Of a DNA stretch of 64,000 nucleotides, positions 1 through 8,537 are shown piece after piece. Position 1 is the stretch's first letter. Every line of letters begins with the position of its first letter. The notes under the pieces were generated by a model that did not search any database, was not told the origin of the DNA, and was given only the letters and a program-made list of their open reading frames with translations. Both the position numbers and the translations under genes were made by a program. Origin of the DNA: Mesorhizobium australicum. Its GTDB lineage: Bacteria > Pseudomonadota > Alphaproteobacteria > Rhizobiales > Rhizobiaceae. The stretch is from assembly GCF_900177325.1 (NCBI RefSeq), contig NZ_FXBL01000004.1, positions 1,550,001 through 1,614,000 on the forward strand, given 5' to 3'.

Positions 1-1316
1 AGGAAGTTGTCCGGATCGCCGTTGTCGCCGGTCCAGCCGAGGATGACGGCACCGTCGCGATCCTTGGCCTTCGAACGGTCCAGATATTCCGCCCATTCAT
101 AGGTCACGATCTCGGCCTTCACGCCGATCTCGGCGAGGTCGGCCTGGATGATCTCGGCGGCGCGGCGCGCGTCGAGCATGTAAGGACGCGCGACAGGCAT
201 CGCCCAGACCTTCATCGACAGGTCTTTGACGCCGGCGGCTTCGAGGGCTGCCTTGGCCGCGGCCGGGTCGTATTTGTCGTCCTCGATCGCGTCGTTGTAG
301 CCCCACATGGTCGGCGGCATCGGGTTCTTGGCGACGGAAGCCGCGCCCTGGAACACCGCGTCGACGATCGCCTGCTTGTTGATTGCGCCGGCGATAGCCT
401 TGCGGACCTCGGTCTTGTCGAACGGAGGCTGCATGGTGTTGAAGGCGAGATAGGCGACGTTGAGACCATTCTCCTCCATCACCTGCAGGTTCGGGTCGGC
501 CTTCATGGCGGCGACGTCGGCGGCCGCCGGATACGGCATCACGTGGCACTCGCCGGCCTGGAGCTTCTGGTAGCGGACCGAGGCTTCCTTGGTGATGGCG
601 AAGACGAGGTCGTCGATCTTCTCCTTACCCTTCCAGTAGTCCGGGTTGGCCTTGTACTGAATGCGCGCGTCGAGCTGGTAGTCGACGAACTGGAACGGAC
701 CGGTGCCGATCGGCTTCTGGTTCAGCTGTTCCTTCGTGCCGGCCTCGGCCAGCTTGTCGGCATATTCCTTGGAGACGATCGAGCCGAAGTCCATGCCGAG
801 ATTGGTGAGGAACGGAGCTTCCTTCTGCTTCAGCACGAACTTGACGGTCATGTCGTCGACCTTCTCGATCGAGGCGATCAGGTCGGGCATGCCCATGCCG
901 GCGAAATATTCCCATGCGCCGCCGGTGACATACTGGTTGTAGGGATTGTCGGCCTTGAGCTGGCGCTCGAAGGAGAAGATCACGTCATCCGCGTTGAGCT
1001 CGCGGGTGGGGGTGAAGTAGTCGGTGGTCTGGAACTTGACGCCCGGGCGGATCTTGAACGTGTACTGCAGCCCGTCGTCGGAAATCTCGTAGCTCTCGGC
1101 GAGGCCGGGCTCGATCTCGGTGGTGCCGGGCTTGAACTCGACGAGGCGGTTGTAGACGGGACGAGACGACGCGTCGAACGTGGTGCCGGCGGTATAGAGG
1201 GCGGGGTCGAAACCCTCCGGTGAGCCCTCCGAGCAGTAGACCAGTGTCTTTGCGCTGGCCACGCCGCTCAGGACGGTTGCGGCAAGCAACGCCGCCGCAA
1301 AACTCAGTTTTTTCAT
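1..1316 (-). CDS. dppA: Periplasmic dipeptide-binding protein (ABC transporter, family 5), C-terminus cut by window edge
   Basis: This is the solute-binding subunit of a dipeptide/oligopeptide ABC importer and acts in the periplasm. The gene starts at 1316 on the minus strand and runs off the left edge, so 438 codons are visible. Residues 1-23 form a Sec signal peptide (MKKLSFAAALLAATVLSGVA, then a cleavage-like ASA). The mature protein opens with KTLVYCSEGSPEGFDPALYT, nearly the same as E. coli DppA, and later carries PTRELNADDVIFSFERQ, NPIGTGPFQ-like and IPPTMWGYND-like blocks in the same order (here KPIGTGPFQF and MPPTMWGYND). The permease and ATPase genes would be expected to the left of the window. 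The match to DppA is remembered family knowledge; the substrate could also be another short peptide or haem. Confidence 0.93.
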   Translation of the reverse strand, partial: MKKLSFAAALLAATVLSGVASAKTLVYCSEGSPEGFDPALYTAGTTFDASSRPVYNRLVEFKPGTTEIEPGLAESYEISDDGLQYTFKIRPGVKFQTTDYFTPTRELNADDVIFSFERQLKADNPYNQYVTGGAWEYFAGMGMPDLIASIEKVDDMTVKFVLKQKEAPFLTNLGMDFGSIVSKEYADKLAEAGTKEQLNQKPIGTGPFQFVDYQLDARIQYKANPDYWKGKEKIDDLVFAITKEASVRYQKLQAGECHVMPYPAAADVAAMKADPNLQVMEENGLNVAYLAFNTMQPPFDKTEVRKAIAGAINKQAIVDAVFQGAASVAKNPMPPTMWGYNDAIEDDKYDPAAAKAALEAAGVKDLSMKVWAMPVARPYMLDARRAAEIIQADLAEIGVKAEIVTYEWAEYLDRSKAKDRDGAVILGWTGDNGDPDNF

Positions 1317-1592
1317 AAATAACGCTCCCATTCTTTTTCGCCCGAGCCATCTGACAGGCTCGCGAAGCCTCATATAAGCATCGAATTCGGAGCATTGGAA
1401 CTCCCCCTGGCGTGGCGTAGGGGAATGTTTGAAATCCGTCGGACGCGCGGTGGGAGCAGCGGAATCGCGACACTTGCGCGCCTCGGTCATCTCACCCTAG
1501 ATAGACCTACCAAGGATCGACCGCTATTTGCGGCCGGCACGAAATACAAAAGGTCCTGGCGGCACTCCGCCGGGACGAGGAGGGAGCAGGGA
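1317..1592. other. Divergent intergenic region between dppA and the acyl-CoA ligase gene
   Basis: This 276-base spacer must hold the promoters for both divergent genes. It is less GC-rich than the flanking coding DNA near 1317-1345 and 1375-1400. A strong ribosome binding site (gaggagggagcaggga) lies just before 1593. I see no palindrome matching the ACGTTTACG operator found elsewhere in the window, so this fatty-acid gene does not appear to belong to that regulon. Confidence 0.5.
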
Positions 1593-3755
1593 ATGGCAAA
1601 GTCGGCAGGAAAGTCCGGTGCGGGGGCAGGGGCCGCCGCTGGCAAGTCGGCAAAGGCCGATGCGCCGAAGAGCGGTCTCGCGGCACGCACCAAACCGTCC
1701 GACATGAAGAAGGCGCCCGCTGAAAGCGTGAAGAAGCCGGCCGCCAAGCGGGCAGCGGAAAGCAAGGCGAGGCCGGCCGCGGCCGCCGCTCCGGCCAAGG
1801 CGAAAGCCAAGCCCGCCGCTACGCCCAAGTCTGCCGTGTCCAAGTCGGCCGCTCCCAAGCCGGCGGCCAAGACCGTGAAGGCCGCGAAGCCGGCTGCCGC
1901 CGCAGCGGTGGCGCCTACGAAGGCCGCCGCCAAGGCCGCGCCGAAGCCCAGGGCCACGAAATCCGCGACCACGAAGCCGGTGGCGATGAAGGCGGCCGCG
2001 GTGCCTGCCGAGACGCCGGTGGCTGAGACCGCCAAGCCGGCCGCCGCGAAGCCCGCCTCCAAGGCGAAGGCCTCGGAAAAGCCGACCTCGGCCTCGAAGC
2101 CCTGGCTGGCCAGCTATCCGAAGGAGATCCCCGCCGAGATCGGCCCGATCCCCTATCAGTCGATCGGCGACCTTTTGGCGGATTCGGTCAAGAAGTTCTC
2201 GACCCGGCCCGCTTTCACCTGCATGGACAAGACGCTGACCTATGCGCAGATCGGCGAGGCGTCGCAGTCCTTCGCCGCCTTCCTCCAGTCCAAGGGGCTG
2301 CAGAAGGGCGCGCGGGTGGCGATCATGATGCCCAACGTGCTGCAATATCCGATCGCGATGATGGCGGTGCTGCGCGCGGGCTACACGGTCGTCAACGTCA
2401 ATCCGCTCTACACGCCGCGCGAGCTCGAGCATCAGCTGAAGGATTCCGGCGCCGAGGCGATCATCATCCTGGAGAACTTTGCCCACACGCTCCAGTCCAT
2501 CGTCGCCAAGACCAATGTGAAGCACATCGTCGTCGCCGCGATGGGGGACCTGCTCGGCCTCAAGGGCCACATCGTCAACCTGGTCGTGCGCCGGGTGAAG
2601 AAGCTGGTGCCCGCCTGGTCGCTGCCGGGGCACATCAAGTTCAACGACGCGCTCAAGGCCGGCAGCCGCGCCACCTTCAAGCCGGCGAAGGTCGGGCCGG
2701 ACGACGTCGCCTTCCTGCAATATACCGGCGGCACGACGGGCGTCTCGAAGGGCGCGACGCTGCTGCATCGCAACGTGCTCGCCAATGTGGCGCAGAACGA
2801 CGTCTGGGTGCAGACCGCCTATCTCAAGCGGGCGAAGCCCGATCGGCTGGTCTATGTCTGCGCGCTGCCGCTCTACCACATCTACGCGCTGACGGTGAAT
2901 GCGCTGATGGGCATGCAGCAGGGGGCGCAGAACATCCTGATCCCCAACCCGCGCGACATCCCGGCCTTCGTCAAGGAGCTGGGAAAGTATCCGTTCAACA
3001 TCTTCCCCGGCCTCAACACGCTGTTCAACGCGCTGCTCAACAATCCCGACTTCCAGAAGCTCGACTTCAAGCCGCTGTCGCTGACCTTCGCCGGCGGCAT
3101 GGCGGCGCAGAAGGCCGTGTCGGAACGCTGGCAGAAGCTCACAGGCTGCATCATCTCGGAGGGCTACGGCCTGTCGGAGACCTCGCCCGTGGCGACCGCC
3201 AACCGCTTCGACGCCTCGGAGTTCACCGGCACGATCGGCATTCCGATCCCCTCGACCGAGATCACGATCCGCGACGACGACGGCAACGACCTGCCGCTCG
3301 GCGATGTCGGCGAAATCTGCATCAAGGGCCCGCAGGTGATGGCCGGCTACTGGAACCGCCCGGAGGAGACCGCGAAGGTCATGACCGCCGACGGTTTCTT
3401 CAAGTCGGGCGACATGGGCTTCATGGACACGCGCGGCTACGTCAAGATCGTCGACCGCAAGAAGGACATGATCCTGGTTTCGGGCTTCAACGTCTATCCG
3501 AACGAGATCGAGGACGTGGCGGCCACTCATCCCGGCGTGCTCGAATGCGCCGCGATCGGCGTGCCGGACGAGAAGTCGGGCGAGACGCCGAAGCTGTTCG
3601 TGGTCAAGAAGGACCCGGCGCTGACCGCCGATGCGCTGAAGGCCTATCTCCGCGAGAACCTGACCGGCTACAAGATGCCGAAATACATCGAGTTCCGCAC
3701 CGATCTGCCGAAGACCAATGTCGGCAAGATCCTGCGGCGCGAGCTGAGGGGCTGA
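1593..3755 (+). CDS. fadD: Long-chain fatty acid-CoA ligase with Lys/Ala/Pro-rich N-terminal extension
   Basis: The enzyme activates fatty acids to acyl-CoA using ATP, the entry step of beta-oxidation. From about residue 170 it is a standard AMP-binding enzyme: the P-loop YTGGTTGVSKGA at about residues 377-388, the GYGLSETSP motif near 523, then the GFFKSGDMG and DRKKDMILVSGFNVYP motifs and the C-terminal lysine motif KTNVGKILRREL. The odd part is residues 1-168: almost only Ala, Lys, Pro, Ser and Thr in repeats such as KPAAAAA and AAKAAPKP, like histone H1 tails, AlgP or the PhaF C-terminus. The start at 1593 is set by a strong gaggagggagcaggga ribosome site. The first in-frame ATG after it that is not within the first 40 residues lies inside the tail, and none lies at the domain boundary, so the tail is translated. 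Total length is 720 residues against about 560 for FadD. Confidence 0.92.
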   Translation: MAKSAGKSGAGAGAAAGKSAKADAPKSGLAARTKPSDMKKAPAESVKKPAAKRAAESKARPAAAAAPAKAKAKPAATPKSAVSKSAAPKPAAKTVKAAKPAAAAAVAPTKAAAKAAPKPRATKSATTKPVAMKAAAVPAETPVAETAKPAAAKPASKAKASEKPTSASKPWLASYPKEIPAEIGPIPYQSIGDLLADSVKKFSTRPAFTCMDKTLTYAQIGEASQSFAAFLQSKGLQKGARVAIMMPNVLQYPIAMMAVLRAGYTVVNVNPLYTPRELEHQLKDSGAEAIIILENFAHTLQSIVAKTNVKHIVVAAMGDLLGLKGHIVNLVVRRVKKLVPAWSLPGHIKFNDALKAGSRATFKPAKVGPDDVAFLQYTGGTTGVSKGATLLHRNVLANVAQNDVWVQTAYLKRAKPDRLVYVCALPLYHIYALTVNALMGMQQGAQNILIPNPRDIPAFVKELGKYPFNIFPGLNTLFNALLNNPDFQKLDFKPLSLTFAGGMAAQKAVSERWQKLTGCIISEGYGLSETSPVATANRFDASEFTGTIGIPIPSTEITIRDDDGNDLPLGDVGEICIKGPQVMAGYWNRPEETAKVMTADGFFKSGDMGFMDTRGYVKIVDRKKDMILVSGFNVYPNEIEDVAATHPGVLECAAIGVPDEKSGETPKLFVVKKDPALTADALKAYLRENLTGYKMPKYIEFRTDLPKTNVGKILRRELRG

Positions 3756-3812
3756 TCCCTCTTCCGCAGCACGCTGCCGCGGTTTTGCGCTGAATCAAGG
3801 CGCTGCGGACCA

Positions 3813-3844
3813 TCGGTCGTCATGGTGTTTTCCATGACGACCGA
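3813..3844. repeat. Perfect 13-bp inverted repeat with 6-base loop
   Basis: The arms TCGGTCGTCATGG (3813-3825) and its exact complement (3832-3844) enclose the loop TGTTTT. It follows the fadD stop by 57 bases and precedes the ATG at 3857 by 12 bases. There is no T-tract, so it is not a classic intrinsic terminator. It could mark the fadD mRNA 3' end, act as an operator, or place a hairpin in the leader of the small gene downstream. Confidence 0.6.
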
Positions 3845-3856
3845 CGGGACACCATC

Positions 3857-4036
3857 ATGAACAGGGAATGGCACGAGGCGCATCCGCTGCCGCGCAATGC
3901 GACGTTCGAGGAGCGTCTCGAATGGCACCGGCAGCACCGCGAGCAATGCGGCTGCCGCGAATCGCCGGCAAACATCCTGAAAGAGCTGGAGAAGCGCGGC
4001 CTTCTTGGACCTCGCGCATCTCGCAAGAGCGGCTGA
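3857..4036 (+). CDS. Small conserved-type protein of unknown function (59 aa)
   Basis: The reading frame starts MNREWHEAHPLPRNATFEER and ends at 4036. It is charged and rich in His, Arg and Glu, with a WHRQHREQCGCRE stretch that resembles a family of roughly 50-60-residue hypothetical proteins I recall from many Proteobacteria (opening NREWHEAHxMP, with a central C-G-C-R). The Cys-x-Cys and nearby histidines could bind a metal, but this is inference. The stop lies 5 bases before the hydrolase start at 4042, so the two are probably co-transcribed. There is no signal peptide or membrane segment. It overlaps no other convincing gene. Confidence 0.7.
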   Translation: MNREWHEAHPLPRNATFEERLEWHRQHREQCGCRESPANILKELEKRGLLGPRASRKSG

Positions 4037-4041
4037 CCAGC

Positions 4042-5007
4042 ATGCCGTCGCGTCGCGCCGTGCTTCTGGGAGCCGCCGCGGCTGGCGTTCTGGCCGGCGG
4101 TGGCGTGGCGACGGCTTCTTTCCGGCGGGCGCTGGCGGCGGCCGAGGCGCGCATCTCCCGGGGCAGCTCGACGATCGAAACCGGCTTCGGGACGATGGAG
4201 TGGGGCGAGGGGGGCAGCGGGCCGCCGATCCTCATGATCCACGGGACGGGTGGCGGCTTCGACCAGGGGCTGGCCTTCTGCCGTCGTCTCAGCGCCGACG
4301 GTTTCCGCGTCATCGCGCCGTCGCGTTTCGGCTATCTGCGCAGCGGCTATCCCGACGATCCGAGCTCGGCGCGGCAGGCGGATGCGTTCGTGGACCTGCT
4401 CGACCATCTCGGCATCGAGAAGCTGCCCGTCGCGGGCGGGTCGGCCGGCGCGCTGTCGGCGATCGAGTTCGCCATCCGCCATCCCGACCGGTGCAGCGCG
4501 CTGATCACCATCGTGCCGGCGACATATGCACCGGAGCGGCCGAGCTTCCAGCCGATGAGCTGGTGGCAGGAGAAGACGATGCGGGCGATGCTGGAGTCCG
4601 ATCTGCTGTTCTGGGCCGCGCTGGGGACGGCGCGCGACACGATGATCGGCACGATGCTGGCGACCGATCCGGCGCTTGTCTCCAAGGCGTCCGCTGAGGA
4701 ACAGGCTCGCATTGGCGAGATCCTCTCCGGCATCCTCCCGGTCAGCCACCGCAGCCGCGGGCTTTTGAACGACGCCCGCCTCGCTTCCGACCCGGCGCGG
4801 TCGGAGCTTGAGCGCATCCGCGCGCCGACGCTTGCCATCTCGGTGGAGGACGACCGCTTCGGCACGGCCGACGCGGCGCGCCACATCGCGCGCGAGGTTC
4901 CAGGTACGCGCCTCGTCGTCTATCCGACGGGCGGGCATGTCTGGGTGGGACACGACGAGGAGCTGTTCGCGGAGGTCGCACGCTTCGTCCGCAGCCGGCC
5001 GATGTAG
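4042..5007 (+). CDS. Alpha/beta hydrolase with twin-arginine-like N-terminus
   Basis: This is a hydrolase of the alpha/beta fold whose substrate cannot be told from sequence. The oxyanion motif MIHGTGGG is at about residues 65-72, the nucleophile elbow GGSAG puts Ser at 134, Asp is at 270 or 271 (VEDDRF) and His at 299 (GGHVW), so the triad is complete. The N-terminus MPSRRAVLLGAAAAGVLAGG has a double arginine and a hydrophobic stretch, suggesting Tat export or a membrane anchor. An in-frame ATG at 3868 would give 58 extra residues, but they are read from another frame of the small gene 3857-4036, and the signal-like sequence at 4042 fits a true N-terminus better. It ends 10 bases from the convergent sulfurtransferase gene. 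Confidence 0.8.
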   Translation: MPSRRAVLLGAAAAGVLAGGGVATASFRRALAAAEARISRGSSTIETGFGTMEWGEGGSGPPILMIHGTGGGFDQGLAFCRRLSADGFRVIAPSRFGYLRSGYPDDPSSARQADAFVDLLDHLGIEKLPVAGGSAGALSAIEFAIRHPDRCSALITIVPATYAPERPSFQPMSWWQEKTMRAMLESDLLFWAALGTARDTMIGTMLATDPALVSKASAEEQARIGEILSGILPVSHRSRGLLNDARLASDPARSELERIRAPTLAISVEDDRFGTADAARHIAREVPGTRLVVYPTGGHVWVGHDEELFAEVARFVRSRPM

Positions 5008-5017
5008 ACGCGCCGGC

Positions 5018-5908
5018 CTATCTCTCTCCCGTCACCACGGGTCGGAGCGGATCCCTGGACCAGTCTAGCATCGATCCGTCATAGACCGAGACGTTCTCGT
5101 GGCCGAGCAGAAGCCGGGCGAAGGCGACGTTGCTGGCCGCGACCCCGGCGCCGCAATAGGCGATGACAGGTGTGTCGGGATCGATTCCGGCGTCGGTGAA
5201 CCGTCGCTCCAAAGAGCCAGGATCCAGGTAGCGGCCGGTCTCGGGGTCGACCAGCGTGCCCGTCGGCACATTGACGCTTTGAGGAATGTGGCCGGGACGT
5301 CCGTAGACGATCAGAGAGTCTCCCCTGAATACGTCAGGGGGAAGAGCGTTGACGAGTTGCGAGCTGCCGTCGTCGAGAGCTTTATTGACGGCCCTGGTGT
5401 CCACGAACACGCGCTTGTCGGCCGGTCGCCACGCGAATTCTTCCAGCGGAGGCGTGGCGGGCGGAACCGCTCCTGCCTTCACGGGAAGTCCAGCGGCCTT
5501 CCAGCCCGCAAAGCCGCCATTCAGCACCGCGGCATTGGTGAATCCGAATGCGCGTAACATGAGCCAGACGCGCGCGGCCCAGCCGGGCTGCGCGGTGGAA
5601 TAGACCACAACGAAACTGTCCTGCCCGATGCCGAGGGACGCTGCCATACGTGCGAAATCCTCGACCGGCGGCAACGTGAAGAGCAGGCCTTTGACGGGAA
5701 CGGACAGGTCACGCTCGAGATCGACATAGCGCGCGCCGGGTATGTGGCTCTTCAGGAACTCGGCCTCGCCCGACACGGGCGCGAAGGGGCGGTCCTTGGC
5801 GGCGACGAGCGTCGTCGTGACATCGAGCACGACGAGGCCCGGCTCGCCGCGCCTCGCATGGAGTTCCTGCGGCGAGATGAGGAATTCGGGATGCGCGTAG
5901 CTTTCCAT
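5018..5908 (-). CDS. sseA: 3-mercaptopyruvate/thiosulfate sulfurtransferase
   Basis: A two-rhodanese-domain enzyme that moves a sulfane sulfur from 3-mercaptopyruvate (or thiosulfate) to an acceptor through a cysteine persulfide. The N-terminal, non-catalytic domain covers about residues 5-135 (VVLDVTTT, HIPGARYVDLERDLS) and the C-terminal domain about 160-290. The active-site loop is YCGAGVAAS with Cys252; the CGxGV form is typical of mercaptopyruvate rather than thiosulfate sulfurtransferases (CRKGVT). Length (296 aa) fits the family. The start at 5908 gives MESYAHPEFLIS; an in-frame ATG at 5935 adds nine residues and cannot be excluded. The rhodanese loop and the HIPGA motif make the family certain; the donor preference is inferred. 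Confidence 0.92.
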   Translation of the reverse strand: MESYAHPEFLISPQELHARRGEPGLVVLDVTTTLVAAKDRPFAPVSGEAEFLKSHIPGARYVDLERDLSVPVKGLLFTLPPVEDFARMAASLGIGQDSFVVVYSTAQPGWAARVWLMLRAFGFTNAAVLNGGFAGWKAAGLPVKAGAVPPATPPLEEFAWRPADKRVFVDTRAVNKALDDGSSQLVNALPPDVFRGDSLIVYGRPGHIPQSVNVPTGTLVDPETGRYLDPGSLERRFTDAGIDPDTPVIAYCGAGVAASNVAFARLLLGHENVSVYDGSMLDWSRDPLRPVVTGER

Positions 5909-5987
5909 GGCCGATCCGGGTTCCGCCGGCGCCATGATGCGCGGGCAAGAATTTCCTGTCACACGCGCCGCGCCGTGACAACCGGTC

Positions 5988-6713
5988 CTAGCCTGCGAGG
6001 GCGTTCCTCTCGGCGAGCAGCATCGGCAGATCGGCGACAGAGCCGATGATCGCATCGGCCCGCGCGCGCTTGAACGTGTCTTCCGTGCCGGTGCCCGAGA
6101 GCACGCCGATCGAGAGCCCGCAGCCGGCATTGTGCGCCATCTCGATGTCGTGGCCGTTGTCGCCTATCATGGCCACTTCGGACGGCGAAAGGCCGGTGAG
6201 GTCGCAAAAGGCGAGCACCGTGTCCGCCGCCGGCTTCGGCCGGGCGACCGCGTCGTAGCCGTAGGCCGCCTCGAACATGCCGGCGATGCCGAGCATGAGG
6301 ATGGTCTGCTGCGCGCCGGCGGTGGAATCGTTGGTCGCCACACCCATGCGGTAGCCGCCCTGATGCAGGGTGGCGAGCGCTTCCTTGACCCCGGCCACGG
6401 CGACCGCCTTCGCCGCCCCGTTGATGGCGGTGATGCCGTTGAAGCGAAGAACGAGCTCCTGCCGCAGCGTCGGCTCCAGCTCGGGATACCAAAGCGCCAC
6501 GACGTCGGCATTCGTGCCGGCGGCGAAGACCGAATCGGCGATGAAGTGCTTGGCCTTGAAGTCGTAGCCCGCCTGCTGCATCAGCCGGTCCGCCCGCAGA
6601 CGATCGCCACCGGCGGCCTCCAGCGCCAGCATGTCGCCGATCGAGAACCAGGTGCGGTCGAAGTCGACCAACGTCCCGTCCTTGTCGAAGAGAATACCCC
6701 GGATACGCGCCAC
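5988..6713 (-). CDS. HAD-superfamily phosphatase, phosphoglycolate phosphatase-like
   Basis: A Mg-dependent phosphomonoesterase of the HAD superfamily. Motif I is LFDKDGTLVDFD (Asp10 nucleophile, Asp12 acid/base), motif II is the VATNDS region, and motif III/IV is KPAADTVLAFC followed by MIGDNGHDIEMAHNAGC. The cap arrangement and length (241 aa) resemble Gph-like enzymes, but the physiological substrate is not defined by sequence. Translation starts at a GTG (6713) three bases after the pgi stop; its ribosome site, ggaggaa, lies inside the end of pgi. The two genes are therefore translationally linked, suggesting a role in sugar-phosphate housekeeping. Confidence 0.87.
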   Translation of the reverse strand: MARIRGILFDKDGTLVDFDRTWFSIGDMLALEAAGGDRLRADRLMQQAGYDFKAKHFIADSVFAAGTNADVVALWYPELEPTLRQELVLRFNGITAINGAAKAVAVAGVKEALATLHQGGYRMGVATNDSTAGAQQTILMLGIAGMFEAAYGYDAVARPKPAADTVLAFCDLTGLSPSEVAMIGDNGHDIEMAHNAGCGLSIGVLSGTGTEDTFKRARADAIIGSVADLPMLLAERNALAG

Positions 6714-6716
6714 GGC

Positions 6717-8360
6717 CTATTCCTCCGCCGCCAATGCATGGATGTGCGCGACGAGGCCGGCGGTCGACGCGTCCCGCCCGGCGGCCGAGGCCTTGCCTTC
6801 GACGACGGGCAGCAGCCCGGTCGCCAGCTCCTTGCCCAGCTCGACGCCCCACTGGTCGAAGGCGTTGATGCCGAACAGCGCGGCCTCGACGAAGACGCGA
6901 TGCTCGTAGAGCGCGACGAGCCGGCCGAGCGCGAACGGGTCGAGCTTCTGGTGGACGATGGTCACGGAGGGGCGGTTGCCCGAGAAGACGCGGTGCGGGG
7001 CGATGGTCTCCGCCTTCGCGGCGTCCATTCCCGCCTTGAGGAGCTGCGCGCGCGCCTCGTCGAGCGTGCGGCCGCGCATCAACGCCTCGGACTGGGCGAG
7101 GCAGTTGGCGACGAGCAGGTCGTGGTGATGTGCGAGTTCCGGCTCGAACCCTTCCGCAGCGATGATGAACTCGACCGGGATGACGTCGGTCCCTTGATGC
7201 AGGAGCTGGAAGAAGGCGTGCTGGCCGTTGGTGCCGGGCTCGCCGAAGACGAGCGGCCCGGTCGGCGTCGTGACCGGCGTGCCGTCGATCGCGACGCCCT
7301 TGCCGTTCGATTCCATGTCGAGCTGCTGCAGGTAGGCCGGCAGGCGCGACAGCCGCTGGTCGTAGGGGATGACGGCGCGGGCCGGATAGAAGCAGATGAC
7401 GCGGTGCCACCAGCCGATCAGGCCGAGCACTGCCGGCAGGTTCTCCAGGATCGGCGCGGTGCGGAAGTGCTCGTCCATCGCATGCGCGCCGGCGAGGAAG
7501 CGGCGGAAATTCTCCGGGCCGACGGCGATCATGATCGGCAGGCCGATCGCCGACCACAGGGAGTAGCGTCCGCCGACCCAGTCCCAGAAGCCGAAGACGC
7601 GCTCGGCGGGGATGCCGAAGGCTGCGGCCTTGTCGACCGCCGTCGAGACGGCGGCGAAGTGCAGCGAAGCGAGGTCCGCGCCGACCGCGGACTGCACCCA
7701 GGCCTTCGCCGTGGTCGCATTGGTCATCGTCTCGATGGTGGTGAAGGTCTTCGAGGCGATGATGAAGAAGGTCGTTTCCGGGTCGAGCGGCTTCAGCACG
7801 TCGGAAATGTGGGCGCCGTCGACATTGGAGACGAAGTGCGCACGCGGCCCGTCATGGAACGGAGCCAGAGCCAGCACGGCCATCTGCGGGCCGAGGTCCG
7901 AACCGCCGATGCCGATGTTGACGACGTCGGTGATCTTCCTGCCGGTCGCGCCCTTCGTGCGGCCGGAGCGGATGGCGTCGGCGAAGGCTGAGAGCGCTTC
8001 GAGCACGCGCGACACCTCGGCGGCCTCCTTCGAGCGTCCGTCGGCCACGCCCGCTGCGGCGCCGCGCAGCGCCACATGCAGCACGGCGCGGCCTTCGGTC
8101 AGGTTGATCGGCTCGCCCGCGAACATCGCCGCGCGCTTGCCTTCGAGATCTGCCGCCCGCGCCGTCTTTTCGAGCAGCGTCATGGTCGCGGCGTCGACCG
8201 CGCATTTCGACCAGTCGAGAAGCAGGTCGTCGAACGTGAGCGAAAACGCGCCGAAGCGGCCGGGATCGGCCTGGAAGGCCGCCCGCATGTCCTTCGGCGC
8301 ATCGGCATCGCGATGCCGCCGCAAGGCCTCGATCGATTCGGAAAGGTCCGCTCGTGCCAA
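6717..8360 (-). CDS. pgi: Glucose-6-phosphate isomerase
   Basis: This enzyme interconverts glucose-6-phosphate and fructose-6-phosphate in the cytoplasm. The sequence has the family landmarks in order: [14 protein letters not shown] near the N-terminus, [13 protein letters not shown] (sugar-phosphate loop), [33 protein letters not shown] (PGI signature), and [19 protein letters not shown] with the catalytic Glu region. The frame stays open up to 8438, but I place the start at the TTG at 8360, eight bases after a gggggatg stretch; this gives 547 residues, the usual size, while the longer form would run into the divergent regulator's promoter region. The HAD phosphatase follows after 3 bases. 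Confidence 0.95.
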   Translation of the reverse strand: MARADLSESIEALRRHRDADAPKDMRAAFQADPGRFGAFSLTFDDLLLDWSKCAVDAATMTLLEKTARAADLEGKRAAMFAGEPINLTEGRAVLHVALRGAAAGVADGRSKEAAEVSRVLEALSAFADAIRSGRTKGATGRKITDVVNIGIGGSDLGPQMAVLALAPFHDGPRAHFVSNVDGAHISDVLKPLDPETTFFIIASKTFTTIETMTNATTAKAWVQSAVGADLASLHFAAVSTAVDKAAAFGIPAERVFGFWDWVGGRYSLWSAIGLPIMIAVGPENFRRFLAGAHAMDEHFRTAPILENLPAVLGLIGWWHRVICFYPARAVIPYDQRLSRLPAYLQQLDMESNGKGVAIDGTPVTTPTGPLVFGEPGTNGQHAFFQLLHQGTDVIPVEFIIAAEGFEPELAHHHDLLVANCLAQSEALMRGRTLDEARAQLLKAGMDAAKAETIAPHRVFSGNRPSVTIVHQKLDPFALGRLVALYEHRVFVEAALFGINAFDQWGVELGKELATGLLPVVEGKASAAGRDASTAGLVAHIHALAAEE

Positions 8361-8437
8361 TTCATCCCCCGGTCTGGTGGTCCTCGGCGGCAAGCTAGCG
8401 CGCAACAGGGTCTTATTCCACTTCGGAGGCTGGCCCA

Positions 8438-8479
8438 ATTGTCACAATACAAAACGAAAATGTGGCTTAAGTGATTGTG
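8438..8479. promoter_or_regulatory. Candidate operator in the pgi-mocR divergent region
   Basis: A short palindrome ATTGTCACAAT lies at 8438-8448, and its half CACAAT (8443-8448) is repeated in inverted form as ATTGTG at 8474-8479. The spacing and position (about 60-100 bases before the MocR start) fit an autoregulatory site. This is pattern-based inference; MocR operators are not well enough conserved to confirm it by eye. Confidence 0.3.
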
Positions 8480-8537
8480 CCAGTCTTGCTGACATGTTAG
8501 TTCCAGGCTAGGCTTGCCTATAGAGAGGAAGTCCGCC

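Noticed and set aside
1524..3530. A very long open frame (668 codons) on the minus strand opposite fadD
   Set aside because: It is the mirror of a high-GC gene on the other strand; the translation is Arg/His/Asp-rich with no domain, and the plus-strand ligase is certain.
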